Below are positions 47,190-55,862 of a stretch of 64,000 nt of DNA, one piece after another. Under the pieces are notes generated by a model, which did not search any database, was not told the origin of the DNA, and saw nothing but the letters and a program-made list of their open reading frames with translations. Position 1 is the stretch's first letter, and each line of letters starts with the position of its first letter. The stretch is from Pseudomonas putida (GTDB lineage: Bacteria > Pseudomonadota > Gammaproteobacteria > Pseudomonadales > Pseudomonadaceae): the NCBI RefSeq assembly GCF_005080685.1, contig NZ_CP039371.1, forward strand, positions 5,704,001 through 5,768,000, given 5' to 3'. The position numbers and the translations under genes are program-made.

Positions 47190-47273
47190 CCCCTGCACGA
47201 ATCAGCGGGCTCGCAGAACAAGAACGCCCTGCGATCGACGATCAAGTGAGCGAATAACTTCTGGAGAGCGTGC

Positions 47274-49193
47274 ATGAACAGCTGGTTTGCCAATATCAGC
47301 GTCAACCTCAAGCTGGGCCTGGGCTTCGGCCTGGTCCTGGTCCTGACCGGACTGCTGGCCCTGACCGGCTGGAACAGCCTGGGCAGCCTGATCGACCGTA
47401 GCAACTGGATGGGCGACATCGGCCAGCTCAACAAGGACCTGACCGAACTGCGCGTCGCGCGCTTGCAGTACATGATCGCCAACGGCGACGATGCGGCGGC
47501 GGCCAATACCCAGGCCAAGCTGGACACCTTCGCCAAACAACAGCAGTACCTGGTCACCACCTTCACCAGCCCGGCCAACGTCAAGCTGTTGCAAGACTTG
47601 GGCGCCACCATCGAGCAATACAAGGTCTCGCTGAACAAGATGCGCGTCGGCTACAAGAACAGCCTGGCCGCCCGCGAAGCCATGAACGTTTCGGCGGCCA
47701 ATGCCGACCAGGCCATGGACAACCTCAGCCGCGAGGTGCTGGCCCGGCCCGAGTCAGACAACGTGCGCCTGGAGCACTACCAGGTGATCAGCAACGTGCG
47801 CCAGCAACTGCTGCAGGTGCGCATCGCCGTGCGCGGCTACATCGCCGACAACAGCGCGGCCAACGAACAGGCTGCCCTCGGCCAACTCGACAGCACCCTG
47901 GCGCAGGTCGACAACCTCAAGCGCCAACTGCCTGACGAGGCGGCCCGCTTGCAGCCGTTCGACCAAGCCGTGCAGGCCTACCGCGACGCTGTGCGGCAAT
48001 TGCGCGACGCAGTGGTGCAAATCACCACCGCACGCGCCGAAATGACCGTTGAAGGCGCCGATATCGTCAAGCACAGCGACGCCCTGTACCAGATCCAGAT
48101 CGAGCGCCGCGACGCCGAAAGCGCCCAGGCACGCAGCATGCAGATCATCGCCACGTTGCTGGCGTTGCTGGTGGGCGTGCTGGCCGCGGTGATCATCACT
48201 CGCCAGATCACCCGTCCGCTGCGTGAAACCCTGCAAGCGGTGGAGAAGATCGCCAGCGGCGACCTGACCCAGAACCTGCGTGTGACCCGCCGCGACGAAC
48301 TGGGCGTGCTGCAACAGGGCATCAGCCACATGGGCACCACCTTGCGCGAGCTGATCGGCGGCATCCGCGATGGTGTCACGCAGATCGCCAGCGCCGCCGA
48401 GGAGCTGTCGGCGGTCACCGAGCAGACCAGCGCAGGCGCCAACAGCCAGAAGGTCGAGACCGACCAGGTCGCCACTGCGATGCATGAAATGGCCGCGACC
48501 GTGCAGGAAGTGGCGCGCAACGCCGAACAGGCGTCCCACGCCGCTACCGGGGCCGACGGCGAAGCCCGGGCCGGCGACCGCGTGGTGGGCGAGGCGATCA
48601 GCCAGATCGAACGCCTGGCCGAGGAAGTGCACCGCTCCACCGAGGCGATGAACCTGCTGCAACAGGAAAGCCAGAAGATCGGCAGCGTCATGGACGTGAT
48701 CAAGTCGGTGGCCGAGCAGACCAACCTACTGGCGCTCAACGCCGCCATCGAAGCGGCCCGTGCCGGTGAAGCCGGGCGCGGCTTCGCCGTGGTCGCAGAC
48801 GAAGTGCGCGGGCTGGCCCAGCGCACGCAGAAGTCCACCGAGGAGATCGAGGAGTTGGTCGCAGGCCTGCAGGCCGGTACCCAGCAAGTGGCCAATGCCA
48901 TGCAAGGTAGCCGCACCCTGACCGACAGCAGCGTGGAACTGGCACGCAAGGCCGGTGTGTCGCTTGAGAACATCACCAGTACGGTGTCGAACATCCAGTC
49001 GATGAACCAGCAGATCGCTGCAGCGGCCGAGCAGCAGAGCGCGGTGGCCGAGGAGATCAGCCGCAGCATCCTCAATGTGCGCGACGTGTCGGAACAGACC
49101 GCCGCGGCCAGCGATGAAACGGCGGCGTCCAGCGTCGAGCTGGCGCGCCTGGGTGGGCATCTGCAGATGCTGGTCAGTCAGTTCCGCGTCTGA
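47274..49193 (+). CDS. mcpS: Chemoreceptor McpS (HBM sensor domain)
   Basis: The 639-residue methyl-accepting chemotaxis protein has TM1 (about 10-30), a large all-helical periplasmic domain (about 45-283) of the helical bimodular type, TM2 (about 288-307), HAMP, and a cytoplasmic signalling domain with the hairpin [19 protein letters not shown]. The whole sequence closely follows P. putida McpS, which senses TCA-cycle intermediates such as malate, succinate and fumarate. Regulated by a FliA promoter (47163-47189), as expected of a flagellar-class gene. It lies just beyond the pcaHG/ypfJ region. Confidence 0.93.
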   Translation: MNSWFANISVNLKLGLGFGLVLVLTGLLALTGWNSLGSLIDRSNWMGDIGQLNKDLTELRVARLQYMIANGDDAAAANTQAKLDTFAKQQQYLVTTFTSPANVKLLQDLGATIEQYKVSLNKMRVGYKNSLAAREAMNVSAANADQAMDNLSREVLARPESDNVRLEHYQVISNVRQQLLQVRIAVRGYIADNSAANEQAALGQLDSTLAQVDNLKRQLPDEAARLQPFDQAVQAYRDAVRQLRDAVVQITTARAEMTVEGADIVKHSDALYQIQIERRDAESAQARSMQIIATLLALLVGVLAAVIITRQITRPLRETLQAVEKIASGDLTQNLRVTRRDELGVLQQGISHMGTTLRELIGGIRDGVTQIASAAEELSAVTEQTSAGANSQKVETDQVATAMHEMAATVQEVARNAEQASHAATGADGEARAGDRVVGEAISQIERLAEEVHRSTEAMNLLQQESQKIGSVMDVIKSVAEQTNLLALNAAIEAARAGEAGRGFAVVADEVRGLAQRTQKSTEEIEELVAGLQAGTQQVANAMQGSRTLTDSSVELARKAGVSLENITSTVSNIQSMNQQIAAAAEQQSAVAEEISRSILNVRDVSEQTAAASDETAASSVELARLGGHLQMLVSQFRV

Positions 49194-49199
49194 TCATAT

Positions 49200-49265
49200 G
49201 GCCTCATCGCAAGCAAGCCGGCGCCTACGAATCCTGTAGGCGCCGGCTTGCCGGCGATGAGGCCC
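49200..49265. repeat. REP hairpin between mcpS and ggt
   Basis: GGCCTCATCGCAAGCAAGCC and its near-complement CGCCGGCTTGCCGGCGATGAGGCC-type arm surround TACGAATCCTGTA. This is the GCCGGCAAGCCGGC subtype, lying between converging genes. Confidence 0.8.
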
Positions 49266-49279
49266 TCAATGACATCCGT

Positions 49280-50947
49280 TTACTTGACGATCATCCCTAC
49301 CCCACGCCCCCGCGGATCCGAGGCTGTTTCCAGCTTCTCACCGCTCACCCGGATCGCCTGGATATCCCCCATCTCCCAGCCCTGATCCTCCAGCACATAA
49401 CCCATTTTCTTCAACTCATCGGCCACCGCACCGGTCAGCGGCGCATAGCTGTCGAAGTAGAGGGTGTCCTTGGGCAGCAACTGATGGTGCACGCGCTGCG
49501 CCGCCACGGCCTTCTCCAGCGGCATGTCGTAGTCGTACAGGTTGTTCATCACCTGGAAGATCGAGGTGAAGATCCGCGAGCCGCCGGGAGTGCCCAGCAC
49601 CAGCACCACCTTGCCATCGCGGGTCATCAGGCTCGGGCTCATGGACGAGAGCATGCGTTTGCCCGGCTCGATGGCGTTGGCGTCGCCGCCCACCACGCCG
49701 AATACGTTGGCCGTTCCCGGTTTGGCGCTGAAGTCGTCCATTTCGTCGTTGAGCAGGAAGCCCGCACCCTTGACCACCACGCCACTGCCGTAGTCGAGGT
49801 TGAGGGTGTAGGTGTTGCTCACCGCGTTACCCTCTTTGTCGACGATCGAGAAGTGCGTGGTCTGGTGCGGTTCCAGGCCCGGCTTGACCTGGTCGGTGGG
49901 TGAGATCGCCTTGGGGTCGACCTGCGCCGCGCGCTTGGCCAGGTAGTCCTTGGCCACCAATTGGTCCACCGGCACCTTGGTGAAGCCTGGGTCGCCCAGG
50001 TAGTCGGCGCGGTCGGCGAACACGCGCTTCTCGATTTCCGCCAGCAGGTGGATGTACTGCGCAGAGTTGTGCGCCACTCCCTTGAAGTCCGCGGCGCGGT
50101 CTTCCTTGATGCCCAGCAGCTGCGCCAGCGCCACGCCGCCTGAGCTCGGCGGTGGTGCGGTATAGACCACGTTGCCGCGCCACTCGATGGCAATCGGCTC
50201 GCGCCACAGCGCCTTGTAGTCCTTGAGGTCTTCCTTGGTGATCAGGCCCTTGTCGGTCTGCATCTGCGCCACCAGCAGGTCGGCGGTCTTGCCCTGGTAG
50301 AACTCGTTGGCGCCCTTGTCGGCGATACGCTCGAGGGTCTGGGCCATTTCCGGCTGCTTGAACGGCTCGCCGACTTTCATGTTGCCGAAGTAGTCGTTGA
50401 AGTTGGTCGCGGTCTTGAACATGCCCTGGGCATCGTCGCGATACTGATACTGCTTGCGGGCGATCTTGAAGCCATCGCGGGCATAGCCGATGGCGGGCGT
50501 CAGCAGCTCGCTCCAGGGCAACTTGCCGAACTTCTGGTGCGCTTCCCACAGGCCCATCACCGTGCCGGGTACACCGGCGGCGCGGGCGCCGACCAGGCTG
50601 AGGTTCTCGATCACCTCGCCCTTTTCATCCAGGTACATGTTGCGGGTCGCGGCCTTGGGCGCCACTTCTCGATAGTCGAGGAAATACGGCTTGCCATCGA
50701 CGAACAGGGTCATGAAACCACCGCCGCCGATGTTGCCGGCCTCGGGGTAGGTCACGGCCAGGGTGAAGGCAGTAGCGACTGCGGCGTCCACTGCGTTGCC
50801 GCCCTTCTTGAGGATATCGGCGGCCACCTGTGCGCCATATTGATCAGGCGCGGCCACGGCGCCACCCTCCAAGGTTAAGGCATATGCCGAAGAACAGCTC
50901 AATATCGCGGCCGCGAGCGCCAGGGACTGGAACGGGACAATACGCAT
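49280..50947 (-). CDS. ggt: Gamma-glutamyltransferase
   Basis: Ggt cleaves glutathione and other gamma-glutamyl compounds in the periplasm. The 555-residue precursor has a signal peptide (residues 1-23, SCSSAYA), and the auto-cleavage/catalytic Thr is in HQTTHFSIVD, splitting it into large and small chains. GPGSRIFTSIFQ-type glycine motif (GTPGGSRIFTSIFQVMNN) and SSMSPSLMTRDGKVVLVLG are also family features. Start at 50947 (AAGGAA upstream); the frame extends to 51010 without a signal-like sequence. Confidence 0.95.
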   Translation of the reverse strand: MRIVPFQSLALAAAILSCSSAYALTLEGGAVAAPDQYGAQVAADILKKGGNAVDAAVATAFTLAVTYPEAGNIGGGGFMTLFVDGKPYFLDYREVAPKAATRNMYLDEKGEVIENLSLVGARAAGVPGTVMGLWEAHQKFGKLPWSELLTPAIGYARDGFKIARKQYQYRDDAQGMFKTATNFNDYFGNMKVGEPFKQPEMAQTLERIADKGANEFYQGKTADLLVAQMQTDKGLITKEDLKDYKALWREPIAIEWRGNVVYTAPPPSSGGVALAQLLGIKEDRAADFKGVAHNSAQYIHLLAEIEKRVFADRADYLGDPGFTKVPVDQLVAKDYLAKRAAQVDPKAISPTDQVKPGLEPHQTTHFSIVDKEGNAVSNTYTLNLDYGSGVVVKGAGFLLNDEMDDFSAKPGTANVFGVVGGDANAIEPGKRMLSSMSPSLMTRDGKVVLVLGTPGGSRIFTSIFQVMNNLYDYDMPLEKAVAAQRVHHQLLPKDTLYFDSYAPLTGAVADELKKMGYVLEDQGWEMGDIQAIRVSGEKLETASDPRGRGVGMIVK

Positions 50948-51064
50948 GACACTTCCTTGGTGTTGTTTTTGTTGATCAGTCAGTAAGGCCGAAGCGAGCC
51001 GACTGTGCAAACACTTGAAGGAAAATTCGCCGCCTGGGGGCAGGATTTGTCGTGTACAGGCAAC

Positions 51065-51961
51065 TCAACAGGCGTATCGGGCCAGTTTGTCCTGGATGAA
51101 ATCGAGGAAGCACTGGATGCGCAGCGCCAATTGCGTATTGCGGTAATACACCGCATGGATCGGCTGGCGGTAGCCGTTGTTGGCCTCGCCGAGCAGCACC
51201 TGCAGGCGGCCGGCGCGGATGTCTTCATGGGTCATGAAGTGCGACAGGCTGACGATGCCCTCGCCGGCCAGGGCCAACTGGCGCAGGGTCTCGCCACTGG
51301 AAGCGAGCAGCGCCGGGCGGATGCTCCAGCGATCGCCCTGGGCATGGCGCAGTGGCCATTGGTTGAGCGACTCGGGCTGGCTGAAACCGAGCAGGCAGTG
51401 ATTGCTCAGATCCTCGACCTGGGTGGGTGTGCCGTGGCGTTCCAGGTAGTCGGGGCTTGCCAGGATCTGTACCGGGCTGCAGCCCAGAGAACGGGCATGC
51501 AGGCTGGAATCGGCCAGCTCGCCGATGCGGATGGCGACGTCGGTGCTCTGCTCCAGCAGGTCGATGATCAGGTCGTCGGTGTTGAGTTCGAGCTCGATGG
51601 CCGGGTACTGGCGGCGGAACTCGCCGATCCAGGGCAGTATCGCATGCAGCATGAACGGCGCGGCGGCGTTGATGCGCAGGCGCCCCGACGGCGTCTGGCG
51701 GTGCATCGACAGGCGCTCTTCCATGTCGTCCATCTGTTCGAGCACCAGGCGCGCGCGTTCGAGGAAGAACCGCCCCTCTTCGGTGAGGTCCATGCGCCGC
51801 GTGGTGCGGTTGACCAAGGTGGTCCCCAGCTTGGCCTCCAGCCGCGACAGGGTACGGCTGACCGCTGAAGGGGTCTGGCCGATCTGCTCGGCGGCAGCGG
51901 AGATCGAGCCGCAGTCGATTACGGCGACGAATACCTGGAGCTCTTCGGATCGGGTTTTCAC
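51065..51961 (-). CDS. LysR-type regulator next to mdaB
   Basis: The 298-residue protein has an N-terminal winged HTH (residues 5-63, GSISAAAEQIGQTPSAVSRT) and a substrate-binding domain of the CrgA/AphB type (RLRINAAAPFMLHAILPWIG, DVAIRIGELADSSLHARSLG). The effector is unknown. It lies 101 bp downstream of mdaB on the same strand with a hairpin terminator between, which suggests an independent promoter; LysR genes adjoining mdaB are common in Pseudomonas and probably control it. Confidence 0.88.
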   Translation of the reverse strand: MKTRSEELQVFVAVIDCGSISAAAEQIGQTPSAVSRTLSRLEAKLGTTLVNRTTRRMDLTEEGRFFLERARLVLEQMDDMEERLSMHRQTPSGRLRINAAAPFMLHAILPWIGEFRRQYPAIELELNTDDLIIDLLEQSTDVAIRIGELADSSLHARSLGCSPVQILASPDYLERHGTPTQVEDLSNHCLLGFSQPESLNQWPLRHAQGDRWSIRPALLASSGETLRQLALAGEGIVSLSHFMTHEDIRAGRLQVLLGEANNGYRQPIHAVYYRNTQLALRIQCFLDFIQDKLARYAC

Positions 51962-52025
51962 GTCTGGGCCTTCGCTGGGACTTTGCAGGGATTAGATAGC
52001 GCTTGTCGATGCCAAGTCCAGCTGT

Positions 52026-52055
52026 GCCTGTACCGGCGAAGGGGCCGGTACAGGC
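52026..52055 (-). terminator. Hairpin after mdaB
   Basis: GCCTGTACCGGC and GCCGGTACAGGC form a perfect 12-bp stem around GAAGGG, 8 bp beyond the mdaB stop. No long T-run, so terminator strength is uncertain. Confidence 0.65.
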
Positions 52056-52062
52056 AACGCAA

Positions 52063-52653
52063 TCACTCAGCCTTGCCAAACACCTCTGCAAGATGCGCTT
52101 CATAGGCCGCCAACGCCGCCGGCACATCCGGGTTCTTGATCACATCGTTGGTCAGGAACGTTGGCAGGCCGGTCATGCCGAGGAACTGGTTGGCCTTGTG
52201 GAACGGGAAGTACACCGCATCCACGCCCTTGCCTTCGAAGAAATCGGCAGGGTCGTCGAAGGCCTCCAGCGGCGCGTTCCAGGTCAGCGACAACATGTAC
52301 TGCTTGCCCTGGATCAGGCCACCACTGCCGTAGCGCTTGGAGGCATCCGAACGGCTGCGGCCGTCGCTGGCATAGAGGCTACCGTGCCCGGCGGTGAAGA
52401 CATCGTCGACGTACTTCTTCACGGTCCAGGGGGCACCCATCCACCAACCCGGCATCTGGTAGATCACCACGTCGGCCCAGAGGAATTTCTCCACTTCGGC
52501 CTGCACGTCATAGCCACCGTCGATGAAGGTCTGCTGGACGTCGTAGCCAGCACGGTCCAGGTAGGCCATGGCAACGTCATGCAGGGTCTGGTTCAGACGG
52601 CCTTCGGAATGGGCGAACTGTTTACCACCGTTGAGCAAAAGGATCTTTTTCAT
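52063..52653 (-). CDS. mdaB: NADPH-quinone reductase MdaB
   Basis: The 196-residue flavodoxin-like protein starts MKKILLLNGGKQFAHSEGRL and has MPGWWMGAPWTVKKYVDDVF and MLSLTWNAPLEAF, characteristic of MdaB/NQO1-like reductases. It reduces quinones by two electrons with FAD and NADPH and so avoids semiquinone formation. The frame is open to 52767, but the family start is at 52653. It faces a YgiN-like quinol monooxygenase gene across a 196-bp gap. Confidence 0.93.
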   Translation of the reverse strand: MKKILLLNGGKQFAHSEGRLNQTLHDVAMAYLDRAGYDVQQTFIDGGYDVQAEVEKFLWADVVIYQMPGWWMGAPWTVKKYVDDVFTAGHGSLYASDGRSRSDASKRYGSGGLIQGKQYMLSLTWNAPLEAFDDPADFFEGKGVDAVYFPFHKANQFLGMTGLPTFLTNDVIKNPDVPAALAAYEAHLAEVFGKAE

Positions 52654-52755
52654 GCTGGCCTCGGGTCTGTTCGGGTCGACCGAGGCTTGCCGCCTGGGTC
52701 GAATCGGAAATCGATTGACCGGCAGATTAAAGGCTCGTGAGCTGGGCAAAAAGTA

Positions 52756-52765
52756 GCCACGTGGC
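52756..52765. promoter_or_regulatory. Palindrome in the mdaB-ygiN divergent promoter region
   Basis: GCCACGTGGC is a perfect 10-bp palindrome, about 100 bp from the mdaB start and 84 bp from the opposing gene. It is a candidate operator for coordinated control. Confidence 0.35.
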
Positions 52766-52849
52766 AAAATACATTTGCGCTGACATCACAAATCAAATGC
52801 CGATTATTGCCCTAAACTCGCCACATCTTCCTTCAGCGAGTAGTCATAG

Positions 52850-53164
52850 ATGAACGAGCCATACGCATTCATCCTCCAAGCCAAGACCCGCCCAGAAATG
52901 TCCGACGCCTTCGAGACCCTGTTCCGTGCGTACGTCGAGCCGAGCCGCCGGGAGCCAGGATGCATCGAGTACCACATGCTGCGCGATCAGCAGGACCCGA
53001 GCCTGTTCGTGTTCTTCGAGGTATGGGCCAGCAAGGCCGCCCTGGACGTACATTCGGCCCTGCCGCACATGGCCGAGTTCTTCGAAAAACGCATGGATTA
53101 CCTGGAGCGCGAGTTCGATATCCAGCGCATCGACATGCTCAGCCCCTCCTCGGCTAGCCGTTGA
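52850..53164 (+). CDS. ABM-family monooxygenase (YgiN-like)
   Basis: The 104-residue protein is a single antibiotic-biosynthesis-monooxygenase (dimeric ferredoxin-like) domain: AFILQAKTRPEMSDAFETLF, SRREPGCIEYHMLRDQQDPS, FVFFEVWASKAALDVHSALP and HMAEFFEKRMDYL. E. coli YgiN is a quinol monooxygenase that forms a redox cycle with MdaB. Here the gene is divergent from mdaB, so a similar partnership is likely (inference). Its 3' end overlaps the converging permease gene by 11 bp. Confidence 0.88.
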   Translation: MNEPYAFILQAKTRPEMSDAFETLFRAYVEPSRREPGCIEYHMLRDQQDPSLFVFFEVWASKAALDVHSALPHMAEFFEKRMDYLEREFDIQRIDMLSPSSASR

Positions 53165-53918
53165 GCAACAGGTGGCAGCCGAGGGCGGCCAGGCCGATGA
53201 AGAAGCAGCGTTTGAACAGCACCGCGCTGATACGCAGACGCAGCCATTGCCCCATCAGCATGCCCAGCAGCGCCGGCAGCACCATCGTCAACGACGCCCC
53301 GAGGGCCTGGCCACCGAGGGCGTCCTGCCCAGCCAGGCCCAGGGCCAGCGCCAGGGTCGAGACGGTGAACGACAGCCCAAGGGCCTGGATCAACTCGTCG
53401 CGACTCAGGCCCAGGCTTTGCAGGTAGGGCACCGCTGGCATCACGAATACCCCTGTGGCCGCCGTCACCACCCCGGTCGCCAGGCCGCACAGCGGGCCCA
53501 GCCAACGCTCTCTGCCTGGGGCCACATGCAAGGTTGGGCCAACCAGCCCATAGCAGGCATAGATCAACAACGCTGCACCCAGCGCATGGGCAGCCCAAGG
53601 CCCGCTGTCGATACCCAACCAGGCACTGCCGAACCCGGTGCCGATGAAGATTGTCAGCAGCATCGGCCCGAGTCTTCGCAACAGCGTCAGCACGTGACCG
53701 CCCGCCGCAAGCTGCCAGAGGTTGGTGAGGGTCGAAGGTACGATCAGCAGTGCCGCTGCCTGTGCCGGAGACATAGCCACGCCCAGCAAGCCCATGGCGA
53801 CAGTCGGCAGACCGAGGCCGATCACGCCCTTGACCGCGCCGGCCAGGAGGAAGGTGAAGAGCACCAGCAGGGTCAATGGCAAGCCCATATTCTGGTAGAA
53901 GGCGATCAAGGTATTCAT
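53154..53918 (-). CDS. TauE/SafE family permease
   Basis: The 254-residue protein has about eight membrane helices in two related halves. GAVKGVIGLGLPTVAMGLLG in the first half and GLATGVVTAATGVFVMPAVP in the second are the TauE/SafE repeats. Relatives export or import sulfonates, sulfite or other organic anions; substrate unknown. Start at 53918 (an ATG four codons upstream is possible). A divergent LysR gene begins 78 bp away and is the likely regulator. Confidence 0.88.
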   Translation of the reverse strand: MNTLIAFYQNMGLPLTLLVLFTFLLAGAVKGVIGLGLPTVAMGLLGVAMSPAQAAALLIVPSTLTNLWQLAAGGHVLTLLRRLGPMLLTIFIGTGFGSAWLGIDSGPWAAHALGAALLIYACYGLVGPTLHVAPGRERWLGPLCGLATGVVTAATGVFVMPAVPYLQSLGLSRDELIQALGLSFTVSTLALALGLAGQDALGGQALGASLTMVLPALLGMLMGQWLRLRISAVLFKRCFFIGLAALGCHLLLNG

Positions 53919-53996
53919 GGGCGGCATCATGCCGGGCGGCGCGGCGGCTGAAAATCTGGCATAACTTGAGCCAGACTCTTGCCAGGACATAGGCAG

Positions 53997-54890
53997 ATGC
54001 ATTTCGACCTGATCGACCTGACGCTGTTCCAGCACACCCTCGAATGCGGCAACATCACCGCCGGGGCACGCCGTAGCCACCTTTCGTTGCCGGCGGCCAG
54101 CGCACGCATCCGTGCGATGGAGGCCTCGCTGGGTGTCGCGCTGCTCGAACGCAACCGCCGTGGCGTGCAGCCAACGCCGGCCGGCCAGGCACTGCTGCAG
54201 CACGCGCGGTTGATTGGCCAGCAGGTCGAACGCCTGCAATTCGACTTGGCGCAGTACGCCCAGGGTCAGCAGGGCCAGGTGCGGCTGTTGTGCAACACCG
54301 CGGCACTGACCGAATACCTGCCCGAACTGCTGGCCAGCTACCTGGCCGACAACCCTGGCGTCAGTGTCGATGTGCAGGAGCTGCCAAGCTTGCGCATCGT
54401 CCAGTCGATCACCCAGGGTATGGCCGACCTCGGCATCATCTCCACCGCCGCGCCGAGCACGCACTTGCAGACCTTGCCCTTTCGCCACGACCCACTGGTA
54501 CTGGTCATGCCGCCAGGGCATCCACTGATGGACCGGGCCAACCCCACCTTCATCGATAGCCTTGCCCATGGCCATGTCGGCCTCGGCGCCAGCAGCGCAC
54601 TGGCTCTTCACCTGGAGGAACAGGCCCTGCGCGAAGGCCGGCGGATGCATGTGCGCGTCAGGGCCGAAGGCTTCGACGGCGTCATACGCATGGTTGCGGG
54701 CGGGGCTGGGGTGGCCGTGGTACCGCAGGCTTCGGTAAGACGCTGGGAAGGCGTGCTGCCGATGCAGTGGGTGCCGCTGGAAGAGGATTGGGCCAACCGC
54801 CAGCTGTTGCTGTGCGCCCGGGACTTTCCAAGCCTGCCGGGGTATGCCGCAGGGTTGGTGGAAAGATTGAGCGTGCGCCAGGAGCGATAA
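53997..54890 (+). CDS. LysR-type regulator of the TauE-like permease (predicted)
   Basis: The 297-residue protein has a LysR HTH (residues 8-65, TLECGNITAGARRSHLSLPA, RIRAMEASLGVALLERNRRG) and a typical effector domain (GVSVDVQELPSLRIVQSITQ, GMADLGIISTAAP). I chose the ATG at 53997; a TTG six codons upstream is possible. The divergent layout with the permease at 53918 is the classic LysR-target arrangement. Effector unknown. Confidence 0.88.
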   Translation: MHFDLIDLTLFQHTLECGNITAGARRSHLSLPAASARIRAMEASLGVALLERNRRGVQPTPAGQALLQHARLIGQQVERLQFDLAQYAQGQQGQVRLLCNTAALTEYLPELLASYLADNPGVSVDVQELPSLRIVQSITQGMADLGIISTAAPSTHLQTLPFRHDPLVLVMPPGHPLMDRANPTFIDSLAHGHVGLGASSALALHLEEQALREGRRMHVRVRAEGFDGVIRMVAGGAGVAVVPQASVRRWEGVLPMQWVPLEEDWANRQLLLCARDFPSLPGYAAGLVERLSVRQER

Positions 54891-54944
54891 CGTCACTTCC
54901 CATGATGATGTCGAGCTGCGCCACAGCCAGTAGCCTTTTTGCCT

Positions 54945-55352
54945 TCAATGCTCGAGCGCCAGCTCTCGCAGCGCCGCCGTGGCGAGAAACCCTGAGCGAG
55001 ATGCATAGCGCTGGTCACGTTTGACCTTTTCGTCGATCCGCTGCAGCAGGTTTTCTGGCAGCGTCGCATTGAAGCGCACGGCCTTTCCCAGATAAGGCGT
55101 TACGTCGAAGTCGACAACGGCCCAGACGTCACCGGCGTAGTCGGGGTTGTCGATGTGCACATCGACTTCCTGTGCCTGTGGCAGTGCCTCGTTATCGGCG
55201 ACCAATCCCTCAAAATGCAACGCCAGGGCTTCCTGGACATTTCGCAGTGCCTGGCCAACGGTCTGCGCTGCGGAAAAGCAGCCAGGAACATCCGGAACGA
55301 TGACGCCGTAAACCGAATCGATGTCCTTGTGCAACACGACTGGGAACTTCAT
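54945..55352 (-). CDS. hicB: Orphan HicB-family antitoxin
   Basis: The 135-residue protein has the partially degraded RNase H-like HicB domain (VYGVIVPDVPGCFSAAQTVG, QALRNVQEALALHFEGL) and a C-terminal ribbon-helix-helix (residues about 92-130, VRFNATLPENLLQRIDEKVK). HicB normally neutralises the mRNA interferase HicA, whose gene (about 60 codons) should be adjacent. Neither the 163-bp gap upstream nor the 54-bp gap downstream has a frame that could encode HicA, so this copy is orphaned and may act as a regulator only. Confidence 0.85.
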   Translation of the reverse strand: MKFPVVLHKDIDSVYGVIVPDVPGCFSAAQTVGQALRNVQEALALHFEGLVADNEALPQAQEVDVHIDNPDYAGDVWAVVDFDVTPYLGKAVRFNATLPENLLQRIDEKVKRDQRYASRSGFLATAALRELALEH

Positions 55353-55499
55353 GGTGTATCTCCGCTGCGATCAAGCTGTGAAACTGCCGGGAAATAGAAC
55401 ATGCGCACTACACACTATCCACACCTAAAGCGACCAGTGGATAGCTTGGACGAATCAGGTGGGCTTATTCCTACCCACAGGCAGGAAATCAGATATGTA

Positions 55500-55518
55500 G
55501 ATACCCCCCTGGGGTATC
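55500..55518. promoter_or_regulatory. RcnR/CsoR-type palindrome overlapping the rcnR stop codon
   Basis: GATACCCC-CCT-GGGGTATC is a perfect inverted repeat of the GC-tract kind bound by CsoR/RcnR repressors. It overlaps the last codons of the repressor gene and lies 148 bp upstream of hicB. Confidence 0.5.
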
Positions 55519-55792
55519 ACTTCAAGTAAGACCGCAACAACGACGCCACTTTATCCGCCTCTTCCTGCCGCTCCTGCGCACTCAGCCCATCCGCCACCAG
55601 ATGCTCGCGGATGTGGCCCTCCATCACCTCGGCCATCAGTCCGTTCACCGCGCCGCGTACGGCGGCGATCTGCTGCAGGATCGCCAGGCAGTCCTTGTCC
55701 TGCTCCAGCGCGGTTTCCAGCGCCGCCGCCTGGCCCTTGATCTTGCGCACCCGGGTCAACAGCTGCTTCTTGCCCTTCTGGGTATGTGCCAT
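55517..55792 (-). CDS. RcnR/DmeR-like Co/Ni-responsive repressor
   Basis: The 91-residue all-helical protein belongs to the CsoR/RcnR/FrmR family. The four residues that bind Ni/Co in RcnR are all present: His3, Cys35, His60 and His64. Formaldehyde-sensing FrmR has Pro2/Glu64 instead, and CsoR has a C-H-C set, so a Co/Ni role is favoured. It is divergent from a CDF exporter gene (dmeF), and an RcnR-type operator lies in the 70-bp gap. It would release DNA when metal binds and so induce efflux. Confidence 0.9.
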   Translation of the reverse strand: MAHTQKGKKQLLTRVRKIKGQAAALETALEQDKDCLAILQQIAAVRGAVNGLMAEVMEGHIREHLVADGLSAQERQEEADKVASLLRSYLK

Positions 55793-55814
55793 GTCGTTTC
55801 ACACCATGATAGGT

Positions 55815-55831
55815 ATACTGGGGTATAGTAT
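55815..55831. promoter_or_regulatory. RcnR-type operator between rcnR-like gene and dmeF
   Basis: ATACTGGGGTATAGTAT contains TACT-N7-AGTA with a G-tract centre, close to the E. coli RcnR site TACT-G6-N-AGTA. It sits 23 bp from the repressor start and 32 bp from dmeF. Confidence 0.7.
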
Positions 55832-55862
55832 GTTTCTCGACCTTACCGGATCATGATAAACC

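Noticed and set aside
55353..55430. Possible HicA remnant: a 17-residue frame ending in ATGA at hicB
   Set aside because: The peptide is far too short and has none of the HicA GSHH motif; it is probably chance.
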